Shown: piece after piece, positions 12,205 to 25,194 of the stretch
Numbering within the stretch: the stretch's first letter is position 1
Layout of the letters: each line of letters opens with the position of its first letter
Origin: Phallus indusiatus
Lineage: Eukaryota; Basidiomycota; Agaricomycetes; Phallales; Phallaceae
DNA: 62,500 nt
Assembly (NCBI GenBank): GCA_027605045.1
Contig: JAQFWX010000178.1
Location: 1-62,500, forward strand
Reading direction: 5' to 3'
Made by a program: the position numbers and the translations under genes
Notes under the pieces: model-generated
The model's database searches: none
Seen by the model: only the letters and a program-made list of their open reading frames with translations
What the model was told of the DNA's origin: nothing

Positions 12205-13505
12205 TCATGGAGCTTGAACGGCACTAGCACACCAAGTAACCAATCCCTCCTTACCTCTGTCGAGTTTATCCAGCTCCTTCATATCCATTTCAGAGAGCTC
12301 AAAATCGAAAACTGCGAAATTGTCTTTTATGCGATCTGACCGCTCCGACTTAGGTAAAGGGATAAACCTAGAAAGGGGAACGATATGAGCAAAAAATCAG
12401 TATACCATTCAAACATGTTACCCTTTTTGAAGACTCCAGCGAATTAGTACTTGAGCCGGATTTTTACTGTGCTGCGAAATTTACTCGTTTCAAGAGAACT
12501 ATATATCCTTTGGCGGATAACTCACTCTACTTGCGATATTGACTATCACCGGATGATTTAACTCTATACCTCGCCTTAAGGGGCTATAGGCTTGAATAAT
12601 AATCGAATGTGAGCGACAGTACTCTACTATATCTTGCTGCTGACAGAACGGATGGATCTTTTCAGAAGAAAGCAGCGTTTCAGAGAAACTGCGATAGAGA
12701 AATGTCGAATATATACATACCTCTATCTGATTGATAGAAGGCATTTCATAACCGGACTGTTTAATTTCCTCAATATGATGTATACCACTACAATAAAAAA
12801 ATACCATCATTTGACGATATTCAGAAACATTAGTATAGTCTTTTGTTCGCCGCTTACTAGTTAGAAACACCAATGTCTCTGATTTTCCCAGCTTTCTTAG
12901 CTTCTAGTAGCGCTTTATATGTTTCTAGTCGACGCTCGCAACCAGAAAATGGATCATGAATGAGGAAAAGATCAATATAGCCTTAAGAAAGTACGAGGTT
13001 TTTCTGTGTACTGGCGAACCTCCATCCATCAGACTTACTGAATCCGAATCGTTCGAGAGAAAGATCAATCCCCTTTTTTGTCGACTCGTAGCCATGAGTT
13101 TTGCTTACACACTTGGTTGCTACACAAAAAGCTATCAACAGTCCACACTAAAACGTATGTCAAAGAAAACTCACTTATGAAAATCTCTTCTCGTTTCAGT
13201 CCGCTATCACGAATAGCCGCGCCGACATGGCTTTCACTTTTATAGGACTGAGCTGTATCGACGTGACTCGTTTACCCATTGTTTATCCATCGCCATTGAT
13301 TTATAATTCATATTTTCTTTTCAGACATACCGATATCCAATATCAAATGCATCCAGACAAGATTCTTTTGTATGATAGTTCTGATAAACACCTAAGCCGA
13401 TGATAGGTATCTTATGACCTAGTAATGTAAGTGAGAATTATCGTAGCATCTGTTCAAATGCTTACCAGAAGAGAGTCTGATGGCAGAAGAGGATTTCAAC
13501 ACCAT
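12205..13505 (-). CDS. Aldo-keto reductase
   Basis: NAD(P)H-dependent carbonyl reductase, cytosolic. It is easily mistaken for a relic because nine short exons hide it: 13466-13505, 13331-13418, 13266-13175, 13119-13039, 12981-12858, 12787-12721, 12657-12526, 12471-12422 and 12367-12205. They join to exactly 279 codons. The catalytic tetrad is present: Asp and Tyr in [11 protein letters not shown], Lys in ITTKCVSK, His in [11 protein letters not shown]. Cofactor-loop features [15 protein letters not shown] and the C-terminal [16 protein letters not shown] match the family. The start ATG at 13505 has an in-frame TAG two codons upstream. The gene is convergent with the MFS gene and divergent from the ABCF gene. 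The substrate is unknown. Confidence 0.88.
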
Positions 13506-13815
13506 TTCCTACTTGTCAACTCGATGAAAGCTCCTGGAACGACTAAGCGACCGTCGGGACCGAATCAGCTTACTAATTCGGATCTTGGCATCCAAAGGCT
13601 ATCGTCGTTCCCATTTGCAGAAAGGTGGCGTGGCTCCTGTACCGTTGAAATATATCAACGAAAGCTAGAAATATTCATGATTTGATTGTCCGGACCCGAC
13701 CAGTGGTAGAGTCCTGACTCACAACCTTTCGATATAACCCGTGTACATGTGGTCCGACTGACTTACTGGCACTGAGTCACACAGAAACCTTCCCAAATCA
13801 AAGCTCTGATCAACG
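13506..13815. promoter_or_regulatory. Divergent promoter between aldo-keto reductase and ABCF gene
   Basis: A 310-base gap lies between two start codons facing away from each other. I see no TATA box or named site I would defend. Confidence 0.4.
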
Positions 13816-16155
13816 ATGTCAACCAAGTCTGCATCCAACTCAACGATCATCCAAGCTACATCTCAACAAACTCGCTTCAATATCCTAGACGATACAAATA
13901 TCAAAGAACTCGATCTTCACACTGTAAACGTTTCCATCGGGAAGCTGGACATTCTCTCGGACGCACATCTCAAACTTGCAGCCGGAATACACTATGTCCT
14001 TGTTGGTCGTAATGGCGTCGGGAAGTCCACGTTACTCAAAGTCATCTCTGATAAGATCATTCCGGGCATTTCCAAAAACTTGCGTATTTTGCTATTGCAG
14101 CAAAGTTACTACAATTGTGATAATCTGAATGTCCAAAACAATTCACAAATGGATGTTTTGGAGTATGTGGTAAAAAGCGATAAGGTTCTTAGCGAGACTA
14201 TACGAAAGTCAGTTGGTAAGAGGCATTGCATTTCGGTCCATTCTTCATTCTGAGTCGTTTATAATTACTTTTTCTGGTGCTAGCGTTGAGGCAAGCCTTT
14301 GAAAAGAACGATCAAGCCGCTGTTTTGAACGTTTTCCGTCAACTCAAACACGAAGACCGAATGGCGGAGCTTGAGGAAGCCGTCAAAATGGCTACACTGC
14401 GGAGCGGGGCACGTGGACTTAAAGCACGCAAGGAGCTGAAGGCTTTGGAGGAGAAAATAGAGTCCGAGAATGCAAAGTAAGCGATTTAAATATTGAAAAT
14501 TCCTCACGTGCATACTTATGTACGGGGTTTCGTCGGATCGCCAGGTTGATTCGCGACGCTAATAGTGGTGACAACGACACTACCGAACATGAGTTTGAGG
14601 AAGCAGTGACTATGCTGTCCGAACTTGATGCCGCTTTGGAGAATGTACGAATGGTTTACTTCTCCTTTCCCTTTGAAATCTATAATATCTGTTTTTCAAG
14701 ATGTCCGCTTCAACACGAGAGCTCCGGGGTGAAAACTTGCTTCTTGGACTGGGATTTTCTAAAACATCTATCAAGCAATCCGTGTCATCGTTGTCCGGAG
14801 GTTGGCATATGAGAACCATGTTAGCATCGATCTTGTTTCAACCCTGCGACATTTTACTCTTGGACGAGCCTACCAACTTTCTCGACATGGCTTCACTGCT
14901 GTGGTTGGAAAATCATCTTAAAACCGAGTCGTCAAAGACAATTCTTCTAGTTTCACACGATCGCGCATTCGTAGATGCAATCGCGCAGGAAGTTTTAGTC
15001 CTGCGAGACAAGAAATTGGAGCGTTTTCCGGGCAATTTAACGGCATATGAGGAAACTCGGGAAGAGAATCGGCAAAGGCTCACTAAGATGAAGGAGGCCC
15101 AGGAGAGACAGAAGGCACATATGGAGCAGACTATTATCGGGAATATTCGAGCTGCGAAAGCCACAGGGGACGATAAAAAATTAAAGCAGGCCGCTTCGCG
15201 TCAGAAGAAGCTTGATGACAGGATGGGTTATCAAGTTGGTAGCCGAGGGGGGAAGTTTAAACTTAATCGCGACCTTCCTGGATATCATACAAAAATGCGA
15301 GCTGAAATCGAGGTACCGGAAGACGATGTTTCAGCCAGACTGGCTCTCCCGGTGATCTCGCCTTCGGAACTACAGTTCCCCGGTCCGCTTGTTTCATGCG
15401 ACGACTTGACAATTGGATATTTGAAGAAAGACAACCCCTCCGTAATGACCACGGTTCTGAGAGATATTCGTTTTACGATGCATATACACGATCGGGTTGC
15501 CTTGGTTGGTTTGAATGGCGCTGGAAAATCTACACTGGTTTCTGCCTTGGTCGACACGACCCCCAGTTCCGATATATCAAATCATGCAGCTCGTACTAAA
15601 GGAACCATTCAGCATCATCCCAGGGCGCGTATTGGATATTTTTCACAAGCGGCTGTTGACCTGCTCCCTTCAAACCTTACTGCACTGCAATACTTATCTG
15701 GCAAAGAGGAGCCGCTCAACAATGCCGAAGAACAAGTATTCAGAAAGCAGCTCGCCTCTCTGGGCTTATCTGGTAAAATAGTCTCAGACATCCCAATCTC
15801 TTACCTTTCAGGAGGTCAAAAGGTCCGGGTCGCTCTCTCAAAGATTCTTTATCCCTCTTCACCTCACCTACTGATCCTGGATGAAGTAACAACACATTTA
15901 GACGCAGACAGCATTATGCTTTTGGCCCAAGGGCTTAAAAAGTATGGAGGCGCTATATTGCTTGTTAGTCATGATAGATGGTTTGTTAAAAGAGTTGTTG
16001 AAGATGAGGGTGAAGATGGTGATGATAACAACACAAACAAGGGACTGAAAGGTGTAAGGAAGGTTTATTTGGTTGGGAAAGGACAGGTCGAGGAAATTGT
16101 GGGAGGAGTAGATGAGTTTGAGAGAAGGGTTCAGAGAAAACTGAAAATCAAGTGA
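13816..16155 (+). CDS. ABCF-type ATPase (two ABC cassettes, no membrane domain)
   Basis: Soluble tandem ATPase of the ABCF group (translation and ribosome-associated factors such as Gcn20 or Arb1 relatives). Exons are 13816-14215, 14284-14476, 14545-14644 and 14701-16155, about 715 residues. Cassette 1: Walker A GRNGVGKST, signature LSGGWHMR, Walker B LLLDEPTNFLD, switch VSHDRAF. A linker rich in Lys, Glu and Gln follows. Cassette 2: Walker A GLNGAGKST, signature LSGGQKVRVAL, Walker B LLILDEVTTHLD (Val-Thr-Thr replaces the usual Pro-Thr-Asn; the Asp and Glu are kept), switch VSHDRWF. No transmembrane segments are seen. The third exon could instead end at 14653 using a less typical donor. I cannot assign it to one of the named ABCF paralogues. 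Confidence 0.9.
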
Positions 16156-17460
16156 AACTTGCTTTCATCAACGTATCTAACATGGTCATGCTTATATATC
16201 CTTATGTTTTCACTAACGTGTAATCTACCTGTTTCCTCCGCCGATGCTCGATACTTCAGCAAACGTAGAATCCAAATAATGTTAAATTGCAGGAGCCGAA
16301 ATATTATTAGGCTACAGGCCTATGGCTTTGGCTGCATGCATGCACACTATCTCCAGACGATGAGGGCCCTCCGTGCATTTCCGTCCCAAAGTTTCTTAGC
16401 CCGATGGACTTGTCTTAAAAAACATGTACCATGGAATCAGAGAAAGTTTGGAGGGAAACTACACGAAGGCCTTTGTCTAAAGGCTTTCGCGCTGTTGTTT
16501 GAGAATGAGAATGAGGAAAACGAGTTGTTTGAGTAATGACACGAAAAGGATGTATACAGGAGCTCTTTATATATATAAAACACCCGGCACGGATAATCGG
16601 ATCGTTTACAAAATATCTTAGACTTCGATTTTACCGAAATCAAGCTCGACACCTGATTTATCAAACGATATCCTTGAACTCGAGAGTGGTAATATATATG
16701 CTATATGTAGGAAATTATCCGGCATTGATTGAGATTATCGGTCTTTCACATTTCACCTGCTGTGGCGTGCGCGTCACAATTAATCGATTATAACACATAA
16801 TATACTTTTTGAACAAACTCAAGATCAATATGAAAAAGGGTCAGGGCTGAGAAGCCCTAATTTGATTAGCCGGGGTATGCAAACACTGGACTAACTAGAC
16901 TATAATGAATGTTGTTACCCTGTTAAAAACTGAGTATTCTAAAACTAGGCAATATGTTCATTTAAGATTTATTGAGGAACGTGGTAAGGAAATATAGAGA
17001 AGGGACGCATCTATTAGGCAGATCAGAAGTTCATGACAAGGGTGAATTTAAAGAAGGGGAGACAGAAAAAAAACAGGTTCTGCGCATAATTGAGTGCAGG
17101 TTATGTAACGCCTCAACTCGAGCCTTCTCCTTCATTTCTTGTCATTCATATTTATGGAGCAGAATTTCGTCGTTGAGCTTGGGGTATCTCGGGGATATGC
17201 AATCCAATTATTACATTATGGAAGTTTCAAAAGTCTACACGGCTGATCAGTTCCCCGAGCTAATTCAAGTATTGATAATGCAATGAAATGGAGTTTAGTT
17301 CCCTCCGAGATGACCCGTGCGCGTGACCGGGTGCCAACACCGTGCCGTCCGAATTTATGTAAGCTTCTAGTGGCATCCCTGTCCGAGTCCTCCTTGTCTC
17401 GGTTTCTCCTTTCATCATTCTCATATCCCTAACTTGACCATAAAAGTGACTCTGTTTAAC
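16156..17460. other. Intergenic, 3' flank of ABCF and promoter of alkyltransferase-like gene
   Basis: There is no gene I can support in this 1.3 kb. The open frames here (16159-16536, 16972-17286) lack domain character and splice context. Confidence 0.5.
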
Positions 17461-17984
17461 ATGGATGGCGCTGAGTTTCATGCACTGGTTTGTTTTTTAA
17501 TTTCGGTCTCATGACTAATCATGAACGGACAGGTTATTCAAGTATGAATCACTCTTTATCTCAGGTTTACCATGTGGTCTGTCAAATTCCTTTTGGTAAA
17601 GTAACAAGTTATGGTCCGTCTTCTTGACCTTCAACTTTCCTCTCGATTTATCGTAAAACCAAAAAAAATCCAGTACATATCGCTAGATTAATCGGGATGC
17701 CTTCTCATGCCCGGCATGTTGGTCAAGGTACTGTTAGCTCCAGTAAATATTTAAGACACCATTCATCAATTCACGAAGCTTTGAAGTTTCTTGGTCCTGA
17801 CACGAATGTTCCTTGGCAGCGCGTTGTATCAGCTTCAGGGAAGATATCCTCGTGAGGTCCAAACACTGAGGGTGCCGACAGACAGCGGATTGCATTGGAG
17901 GGAGAAGGTGTTGTGGTGCAAGATATGAAGATTTCATGGGCTCAGTATGGCTGGTTCCCTGAACATGTTGATTTAAATGTGTAG
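17461..17984 (+). pseudogene. atl1: Alkyltransferase-like protein (Atl1 type) with an in-frame TGA
   Basis: Homologue of the alkylguanine-binding, catalytically dead relatives of O6-alkylguanine-DNA alkyltransferase that flag damage for nucleotide excision repair. Exons are 17461-17487, 17565-17613, 17674-17727 and 17779-17984. They read VYHVVCQIPFGKVTSY, HIARLIGMPSHARHVGQ, LKFLGPDTNVPWQRVVSASG and a C-terminus ending in WFPEHVDLNV. The acceptor Cys of true alkyltransferases (PCHR) is Trp here (PWQR), the defining mark of the Atl group. A TGA at 17853-17855 stands where relatives have Arg (CGA would need one C-to-T change); coding resumes in the same frame for 42 codons to TAG 17982. No intron of normal length removes it. 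It could be a nonsense mutation, a sequencing error or read-through. Confidence 0.78.
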
Positions 17985-18604
17985 TCGTCGCTTCAATGGG
18001 CCGAAAAAGATACCCCTACAAACTTGTAAGGTATCCTTATCAACTTGAAGCCTTACAACTCAAAAACCTAATGTCGGAATTTGTAACGTTCTTCCTGAAT
18101 ATTTGAACTAATGCAGTTATTTAACAATAAGGAAAAAAGAAAGAGAGCGTTCGCATCGGTACGTTGTATCGCAACTGATCAACCGAACCCTCAAGGACTC
18201 ACAGACCACATTGCTGTGCATGCTTTGTAGAGCCTATATCCATGTGATTTCGCTGTGCATGCTATATAACTGGGCATTAAAGCCAGATTATAAGTTCCTA
18301 TGGCCTGTAGTTTTCTAGGAGGGGCCTCCACCCATCTACTATCCAAGCAGGAACGCGCAAATGTAAAGCATAAATCGTATAATAATATATTCATGCGCAA
18401 AGAAGAAACAAGGGAACAAACAACAGTACGCTACACAGAATTCATAATAGAGGTATAGACTATAGTTTCTAAGCGACACAGTAATTAATCCGAGTCCAAA
18501 ACCTGAGATAGAGGAAAGCTACTAGGGATACAGTGGGTATAGAGTTCTAATGAGAGTTATGACAGTGATGAAAATAGAAAAGATTGTCCTTCCGTGTCCA
18601 GTCG
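17985..18604. other. Intergenic tail-to-tail gap
   Basis: This lies between the ends of the alkyltransferase-like gene and the C2H2 gene. I see nothing in it beyond untranslated flank. Confidence 0.5.
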
Positions 18605-19407
18605 TTAATACCTTGCATGGGCGTAAAAAGGTGATGCAGAGCTCTCGCGATCGTCTTCTCCGGAGTCATGTAGATTTTCGTGAGTTTTGCGGTAGTGTCG
18701 TCTCATATTGGAAGCGACGCTGAAAAATTTGCCACAGCCAGGGAAAGGGCACTGGTGTGCTATGTGACAAATGAGCAAACAACAAAGGATACTGTTGCAG
18801 TTTCTAACGTACGTTTCTCTTCAGTGTGTACCACGTCATGGGCCTTTGAAAAACCAATGATAAGTATATTTTACACAGATAAATTTCAAGAGATGCATAC
18901 CGCAAGACTGGAAGGCCGAGAAAAACGTTTCCCACAAATGGAACACGGATACTTCTTAGAATAGTCCTCAACGTCATCCATATATTTCTTTCCAGCATCA
19001 GCTCTGGTGGTTCTCAGTATCCCCTGAGGAGAATGAGAAGACGAAGATGCATGGACAAGGCCCTCTGCGGTGGGTCGGAAAACATCGTATGAATACGGCG
19101 CCGCGACGGAACTTTGGGCCGGAGCGCTGTATCCCGCTGCCCGATTGTGACGCGGATCAGAGATTGGAGGAAGAGTTGAGCTTGCCGCGGATGACCAAGT
19201 ATTCTTGAAATTGAGTGAGCTAAATATTTAATTTGTCGAACGCAAGTCATACCTTCAACGACTGCCCACTGCGATGGTCGAATTGATCTTATGAATCACG
19301 GATTTTACTCAGATAACTTTCCTCAATGAGAGAAAAATATACACACCTGGGAGAACGTCTCGGATTGATGGAAGGGGGGTATTAGAATGGTATGAACGAT
19401 AAGACAT
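18605..19407 (-). CDS. Two-finger C2H2 zinc-finger transcription factor
   Basis: Small nuclear regulator of about 194 residues. Five exons join in frame: 19407-19347, 19287-19253, 19203-18901, 18843-18813 and 18759-18605. The N-terminal half is Ser/Pro-rich and unstructured (MSYRSYHSNTPLPSIRDVLP). Finger 1 is CSICGKRFSRPSSLAAHDVVH; the linker HTEEKPHQ follows; finger 2 is CPFPGCGKFFSVASNMRRHYRKTH. An intron splits finger 1 just before its first His, and another splits the linker. Such two-finger proteins with the FSVASNMRRH finger are common in basidiomycetes, usually with unknown targets. The start ATG at 19407 begins the first exon that keeps frame. Confidence 0.87.
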
Positions 19408-20453
19408 TGTAGTGCAATTAAAAATGAGCTAGTGCAAAGGGTATGAGAAAGAGATTTACGAGGAAGATTAAAAGTATGTTGGAAAGGATTAAAAAGCTAG
19501 TAATAATGCAATGGACATCGAAGAATGGAACGCGGTCTTTAATAAGGCCAGCATCCCCTGGACACAGAAAAACCCATCTCCAAAATAGATTATTGTTTCT
19601 TACACCGTGATCCGCGGTGTGACCGAGATACACGAATATACAAGGGTGAGGAAGCATAGCAATTGCTAGTGCCGAAAACGAAAGAGAGAATTAGCTGACC
19701 GAGGTGAATTGCTGCTTAGCTCATTGCTGTGCAATTGGCAGCGATGGACGGGGCAGGGCGTTGCAAGGATACATATTCTCTTATTAGAAATTGCTGTGAT
19801 GCTGGCTTTGTAGCTACGACATCTTTTGGAGATAATCTGATTGTAGCAGCCATGTCCAGGTCAATTCCGAGTGTAAGAACCGCCTTTTTAGGTATGGCCT
19901 TTTTTGATCGGAGGAAACGATTGTGAATTTAGGCTTAAGAAGCACTATGAGCCGCAGCGTAAAAAAAGTGACATAAAAAGTGACGTAGGCAGAGTTTATT
20001 GAGCTGGCTAAGGGGTTCCAATTGCGAGCTCCTGAATAGTGCCGCCGCTATTGAGTTATTGACGGCGTTTTCACAATTCCCGGTTTGTGATGGATTGAAA
20101 AATTGCGACTACAAACGTGTTGTATTCTTGGTGCCAGTAAAAACGTACTTTTTTTTCTGGCTAAGAGTTTTTGATCACTGAGCAGAATGTGACAAGAATC
20201 GGCTACTTTTTTATGCAAAGACTTGGCGACTATTGTTTACATGTTCACACGTGCCACCAGCGAGAAACAGAAAGAATCATAGTCAATCAATATCTGCCTG
20301 ATATGATCTGAACAAAAAAGCGTAGCCAAATGGTTGTATATTTTCAATTACAACTCAATGAGAACAAACATCATAAAATCCTTTACAAGAAAAGATCATC
20401 ATTTAGTAATCAACATAAACCAACGCAATGTATTATTCCCGCACAATTTGATA
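19408..20453. other. Intergenic, promoter side of C2H2 gene
   Basis: I see no gene in this 1.05 kb. A short near-repeat (AAAAAAGTGACATAAAAAGTGACGTAG) lies near 19960-19990. Confidence 0.5.
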
Positions 20454-23247
20454 TCAGTACTTATTAGAGCCTTTCTCACTTTTCTCGTCTGTGGCGCTCT
20501 CCGTGTCTCCATGGAGATATGCAGTAAGACCAATCTCTTTGTGGATCCGGGAAAGACGCTCGGCATCGGCAGCAGCTATAGCTTCTGAACCGAATACTTC
20601 GTCCATTTCCTCGAGTGTTTTACCCGAGGTTTCGGGCACCTAAAATAACCCGTTTAGTAAGTCGTCAGGGACTAGTGACTGGGGAACACAGCAAGATGCG
20701 TACGAAGAACCAAATGTACAGTCCACCGACAAACGAGAATACCTAGATAATATATCACTAAAAAAGCAATTTGTGGACGTAAAACGCCAGCTTACTCCGA
20801 AGATGATAAACGTCCTCCAACTTATATTATTGAACATTGTTGGCGTAACCTCGCCGACTGGTTTTCACAATAAGTTAAAAATCTTACCCCCTCGGTTTGA
20901 TAGTTTGAAAGCATACCGATGAAGTTGTTCATCTAGATTACTGGTTAGATAGATATAGGATGAATCGATGTTCAACTGACCCAGTTAGACGATGCAGCAA
21001 TTGACATTCCTTTACTACGAACACTTAACTAATACTCAATTCAGAACTGTAGTTCAATCAATAATAAATTTGGGAAATTTACCGGGAAAATCTCGGATAT
21101 AATAACCCAGGCACAAGGTCCTAAGAGGGATTCAGAACAGGGAAAAGGAACATGACCACTAAGGACGAACCCCAACTGTATCCGAAAGCTATAAGTTTTG
21201 ACAGTTAGAATCAAGTATAAAACCAATCAACAGGGTACATACCCATGGCGAAAATCCAAACGAGTGCACATGCGACCCACCCGGCGGCGCGATGACTAGA
21301 GAATATTAGTATTCGAAATATTACATACAGGGAAAACTCACCCCGCCCAGTTGGAGGAGAACTGCGATGATAGTATGGCGACTATTATATGACAGCTACA
21401 TTTTGAAGATGCATAAGGACTCAATCTTAAGTTGACAGTGACAAAAGTAGTAGCTTACGCAGCCATAAGGAAAGCTCCAGAAACCAAAACTGGTTTACGA
21501 CCGATTCTATCGACCCATATAACAGCTGGAATTGTCGCGAGGAACATTCTGTTATCAAATTCGTCAGAATCGTATGAACCCATGCTTCTGGACAAAACGT
21601 TTTCTTACGCAACACCGACGACGCCGGTTGCAAGAAGAGAATTCGCATTGCTAGTGAGACCGAGATCTTGGAAGATGAATGGAGCATAGTATAATATTGC
21701 ATTGACGCCAGTCCATTGTTGGAAGAACATGGTAGCTCCACCTATGAAGATTCGATGTAACAGGGCTAAGGATTTCAAAATTTCAATAACCTTAGCTTCA
21801 ATTCCGAAAAAACCTACATAGATTGGATAGGAGCCTCCAGTATGTTAGAGCGCTGAGATAAATCGAGGATCTCAAGCTCCCATCTTGGTATTGAGGAAAG
21901 TTTTCTCTGCTTAATTGTTGTTCAAAGATATACTGAGCTTTGATTTCCCTGTATGAATTCGTCGTAGGCCATGAAACGATTACGAAAAGTGACAAGTAAA
22001 ACATACAGGAACTCGATTTGAACTAATTCGTTTTCACGGGGTAACCGTCTTGAATGGCTCAAAACAGTCAGAGCTTCTTCTTCTCTACCCACATTAACGA
22101 GCCAACGGGGAGAGAACGGCATAAACAATATTCCAATACCGAGGATAATGGCGGGAACCAGCTGCAAAGCCAGAGGGATACGCCATGCGGCAGGCTGGAA
22201 GACAAGGAATACTTTATTAAAGATGTCATGCTTTGGGGTAAATGTTAAGTACGCACACTTTGTCCGTTGCCTGTACCTCCAATGAAATTGGTGCCATAAT
22301 CAATCCAGAAAGAAATCATAATTCCGAATGTGATAGCCAGTTGCTGCAAAGCTACCAAAGATCCACGGACTTCTGCGGGGGCTAGCTCGGCACTAACGAA
22401 ATCCGTCATTGATCAACAATGAAACAGGAATAGCAGATCACTAACTTGTAAAGCGGAACTGCCATACTGAGGGAACCCACACCGATACCGGTAATGAATC
22501 TACCTGAATTTTTTTTAAGTTTGTTCAGAATATTTAAGAATGAAGCTGAGAACTTACCTCCGTAAATTGAACTGGGGTGGAAGGCGGCGGTCTGGACTAT
22601 AACACCAATACAGAATATTATCACGGCCACAACAATAGTGTACTTTCGGCTTATCCTGTCCGTGGTGGGGCCTGTTAGAAGGACACCAAACCAGGCACCA
22701 AGTTCCAGGATGGCGACCAGCCAACCTTTAGTACTGGAGTCCGTGGCTGTCTTACCCATTTGGCGCTGGAAATTGTTCATTCTACAGAAGAAAGCTTTAG
22801 ATAAAAAGGAAGTGTAATGTACTGGTAGGAGAACATACGCCAAGACACTTGAAAAGACACCCTACGGACGAGAGAAGAAGACAAAGGTTAGAGAACCATA
22901 ATAATAGCAAGCAGGCCAGCTAACCTGATTATAACCTAGAGAAATTCAGAGATGTTCAATGAAGTCGTCCACATCATGCTGTTCCATACGCACCATAAAG
23001 ACTATGAGGACAATGAGCATCTTGGCTTGGACATCTAGAACTAAATGTACTTACAGTCCACCGAGACTGGCGAATACTGCAACGAAAAATATACGACGAT
23101 TGTGGATTAAACCATTCTATTGATAGTCTTATCAGTGATGACAATCGACAAGAAACGAATGGCGATACATACCCATCCTGATTGTCCTTGTAGCGCAGCT
23201 CGACGGCTGGCCAAAGCACTTGTTCCGCCAAGAGCAGCAGCGGGCAT
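20454..23247 (-). CDS. MFS sugar (hexose-type) transporter with many exons and two microexons
   Basis: Plasma-membrane sugar porter, read from about 21 exons that all keep frame. The first ones are 23247-23173, 23116-23055, 23001-22994 (8 nt), 22935-22925 (11 nt), 22861-22839, 22781-22558, 22503-22446, 22392-22257 and from 22194. Family motifs: GGLLYGYNQGVFSSVL (TM1), GPTTDRISRKY (loop 2-3), FSPRWLVNVGREEEAL, FFQQWTGVNAILYYAPF (TM7), VDRIGRKPVLV, GPCAWVIISEIFP (TM10), RSKGMSIAASSNW, and VPETSGKTLEEMDEVFG at the end. The TM1 motif exists only if both microexons are included. Length is about 520 residues, normal for the family. It faces away from the TMEM184 gene. The substrate is not decidable. 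Confidence 0.88.
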
Positions 23248-25194
23248 TTCGAAGTCGTTAATTATTTGAAGGGCTTTTGTGTTCAATCGAAGCGCGAGAG
23301 CTTGAAGATGACGAAGTGAGAGAGAGGGTCCACTTTCCAATCTTCGAAATTCCCCTCAAGAGACTTCTCTATTAAAAGCATCGGAAAAATTCATTAGCGA
23401 ATTGGAGTGAGGCTTCCATCAGCTGGCTAGGTCACTCAGTTGCTTCGCAATTTGTGTCATGTGTCATGTGTTCTATGCATATTGTGATGACGGCACGGAG
23501 GTTCCGAACATTCTCCCTTGTCGCAATAGTTATTCCCAAAGGTGAAGCCCCATAATCTTTACTCCCGAAGGTAAAAATAGCACCTTCGTTGGCCGTTAGA
23601 TCGCTTTTCCAAATACGTGAGTGAAATGAAATTGCGTGAGCTACGAAAAGATATATGGTTTGGTGAAAGTGACTTACAAATGTAATGAGAATGAGAGCCG
23701 TTCGACTTACCGGCCACGGAACTGAGACGCGCCACGGGGTTGATCCTATGAGCGTATTGGGTATGAGGAAGGGTGGGAAGTGTGGAGACTCGGGCGTAAG
23801 CAAGAGTAGCTTGCGATTTGATCCTGACAGAGCACGAGTTCACGGTATGACAGATAGATGGCCGAAACCTCAATTGGAAGTTTCACCATTATAGGCACAT
23901 GAGCCTGTTTCCCAAGCCCAAAACGTTGAGAATACACATGCACCGTCGGGCATGGGTCCGGAAGACTCTCAAAATTGAAACCCCGATCCGTTAAAAGCGG
24001 TTTAGTTGAATCGATGTTCGTCCCTGTACCTATGCGTAACTTGGAAAGAATCTGAGCTATCTGCATGCAAATTTGTAAAAAAAACTAGTTGTCATGTCTT
24101 TTTGAAAAAATTAGGATTGGCTAAATGTCGGACAACTTTTTCCTGGAAATTCAGTATTAGCTACACGTCTAAAAACGCGGATAAGGATTTCAGGGCTCAA
24201 CAAAATGATGACGTCGTTTACACCAGAAAGAAACAGAAAATGAACGTCGGCAATAATCTCGTACGGGTGATGGTATCATCTAGACCGAAGAACGTGTACA
24301 CGATTCGACTTTTTGGGTGACTATTATGTCGATGGACGGCGCCATCAGATTGTTCGACGCTTTATGCGCTCACCACCACCGAACAGGGAAATCCGCAAAA
24401 ATACTCCCAACGCGGACACAGCGAAATCAAAGTACTTGAGTACTGTCAGTTTACATATATCCAAATCAACGCATTAGGATCGGTTAGCCTACCCTTTTCA
24501 GACTTTTCCCAGTGATTACGCAGGACAGGAACGAGTCTGTAAATGTAATAGAGTACGGTAAATGCACGAATCGGCTCATGAAGCGGCAGGTTTGACAATC
24601 GCATCAATGAAGTTGGTTCCCTATATCATTTCTGGCACCGATGGAGATATTTTTTTTCTCGATCTTGACAAAGCTTGAATTTCAGATGTTCCTGCGTTTA
24701 GCCAATCAAAACACTGATTTCCAGGGAAAGTGCTTCGGGAATATATTTTGAACGTGTAAATATACCAAGTACCAGTGTTAAATGACATTACCAATTACAC
24801 CAGCCATGACGCAAGCGCGCAGCTGTTTACTTATCAGAATTTCGAAATATATTCTATGGGCTGTATTAAAGCTGTACCTGGAGGCATCACCGCACTGGCA
24901 GCATGTGTTCTTCCGAGTCTCCTAACACCGATTTTTTAAAGGGTCGTATGAGCTTGGATTCTGGGAAATGCTTTGATGGCCAAAAATGATAACTCGAGGT
25001 TTTTACAATGCCTGATGGAGCTTGCAATGGAATAAAGAGGGATCCGACCCGCACCAAAAGTGATAATACGAGAATAGCCGAATAGCCTCAAGTCACTCGG
25101 TCACACTGTCACCACACAGCTCTCTCTGTCCATATATCACTCTTAATCCTTCTTTTTCCTTGTTTTATTTCTCGTATCTATCCTATAAACGATC
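23248..25194. promoter_or_regulatory. Divergent intergenic region (1.95 kb) between MFS and TMEM184 genes
   Basis: No gene is supported; several short frames on the minus strand (23432-24066) have no domain character. A C/T-rich leader precedes the ATG at 25195. Confidence 0.45.

Noticed and set aside
12499..12873. Aldo-keto reductase relic or pseudogene
   Set aside because: Only a fragment is visible as one open frame, but nine exons with good splice sites join to an unbroken 278-residue enzyme with the full catalytic tetrad.
21740..21850. Premature stop in the second MFS transporter (LCRFFRN then stop)
   Set aside because: A GTAGGT...CCTTAG intron removes the stop and restores SLLHRIFIGGATMFFQQWTG in frame.
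23432..24066. Minus-strand gene upstream of the MFS transporter
   Set aside because: Several overlapping short frames, no splice logic that joins them, and no domain.
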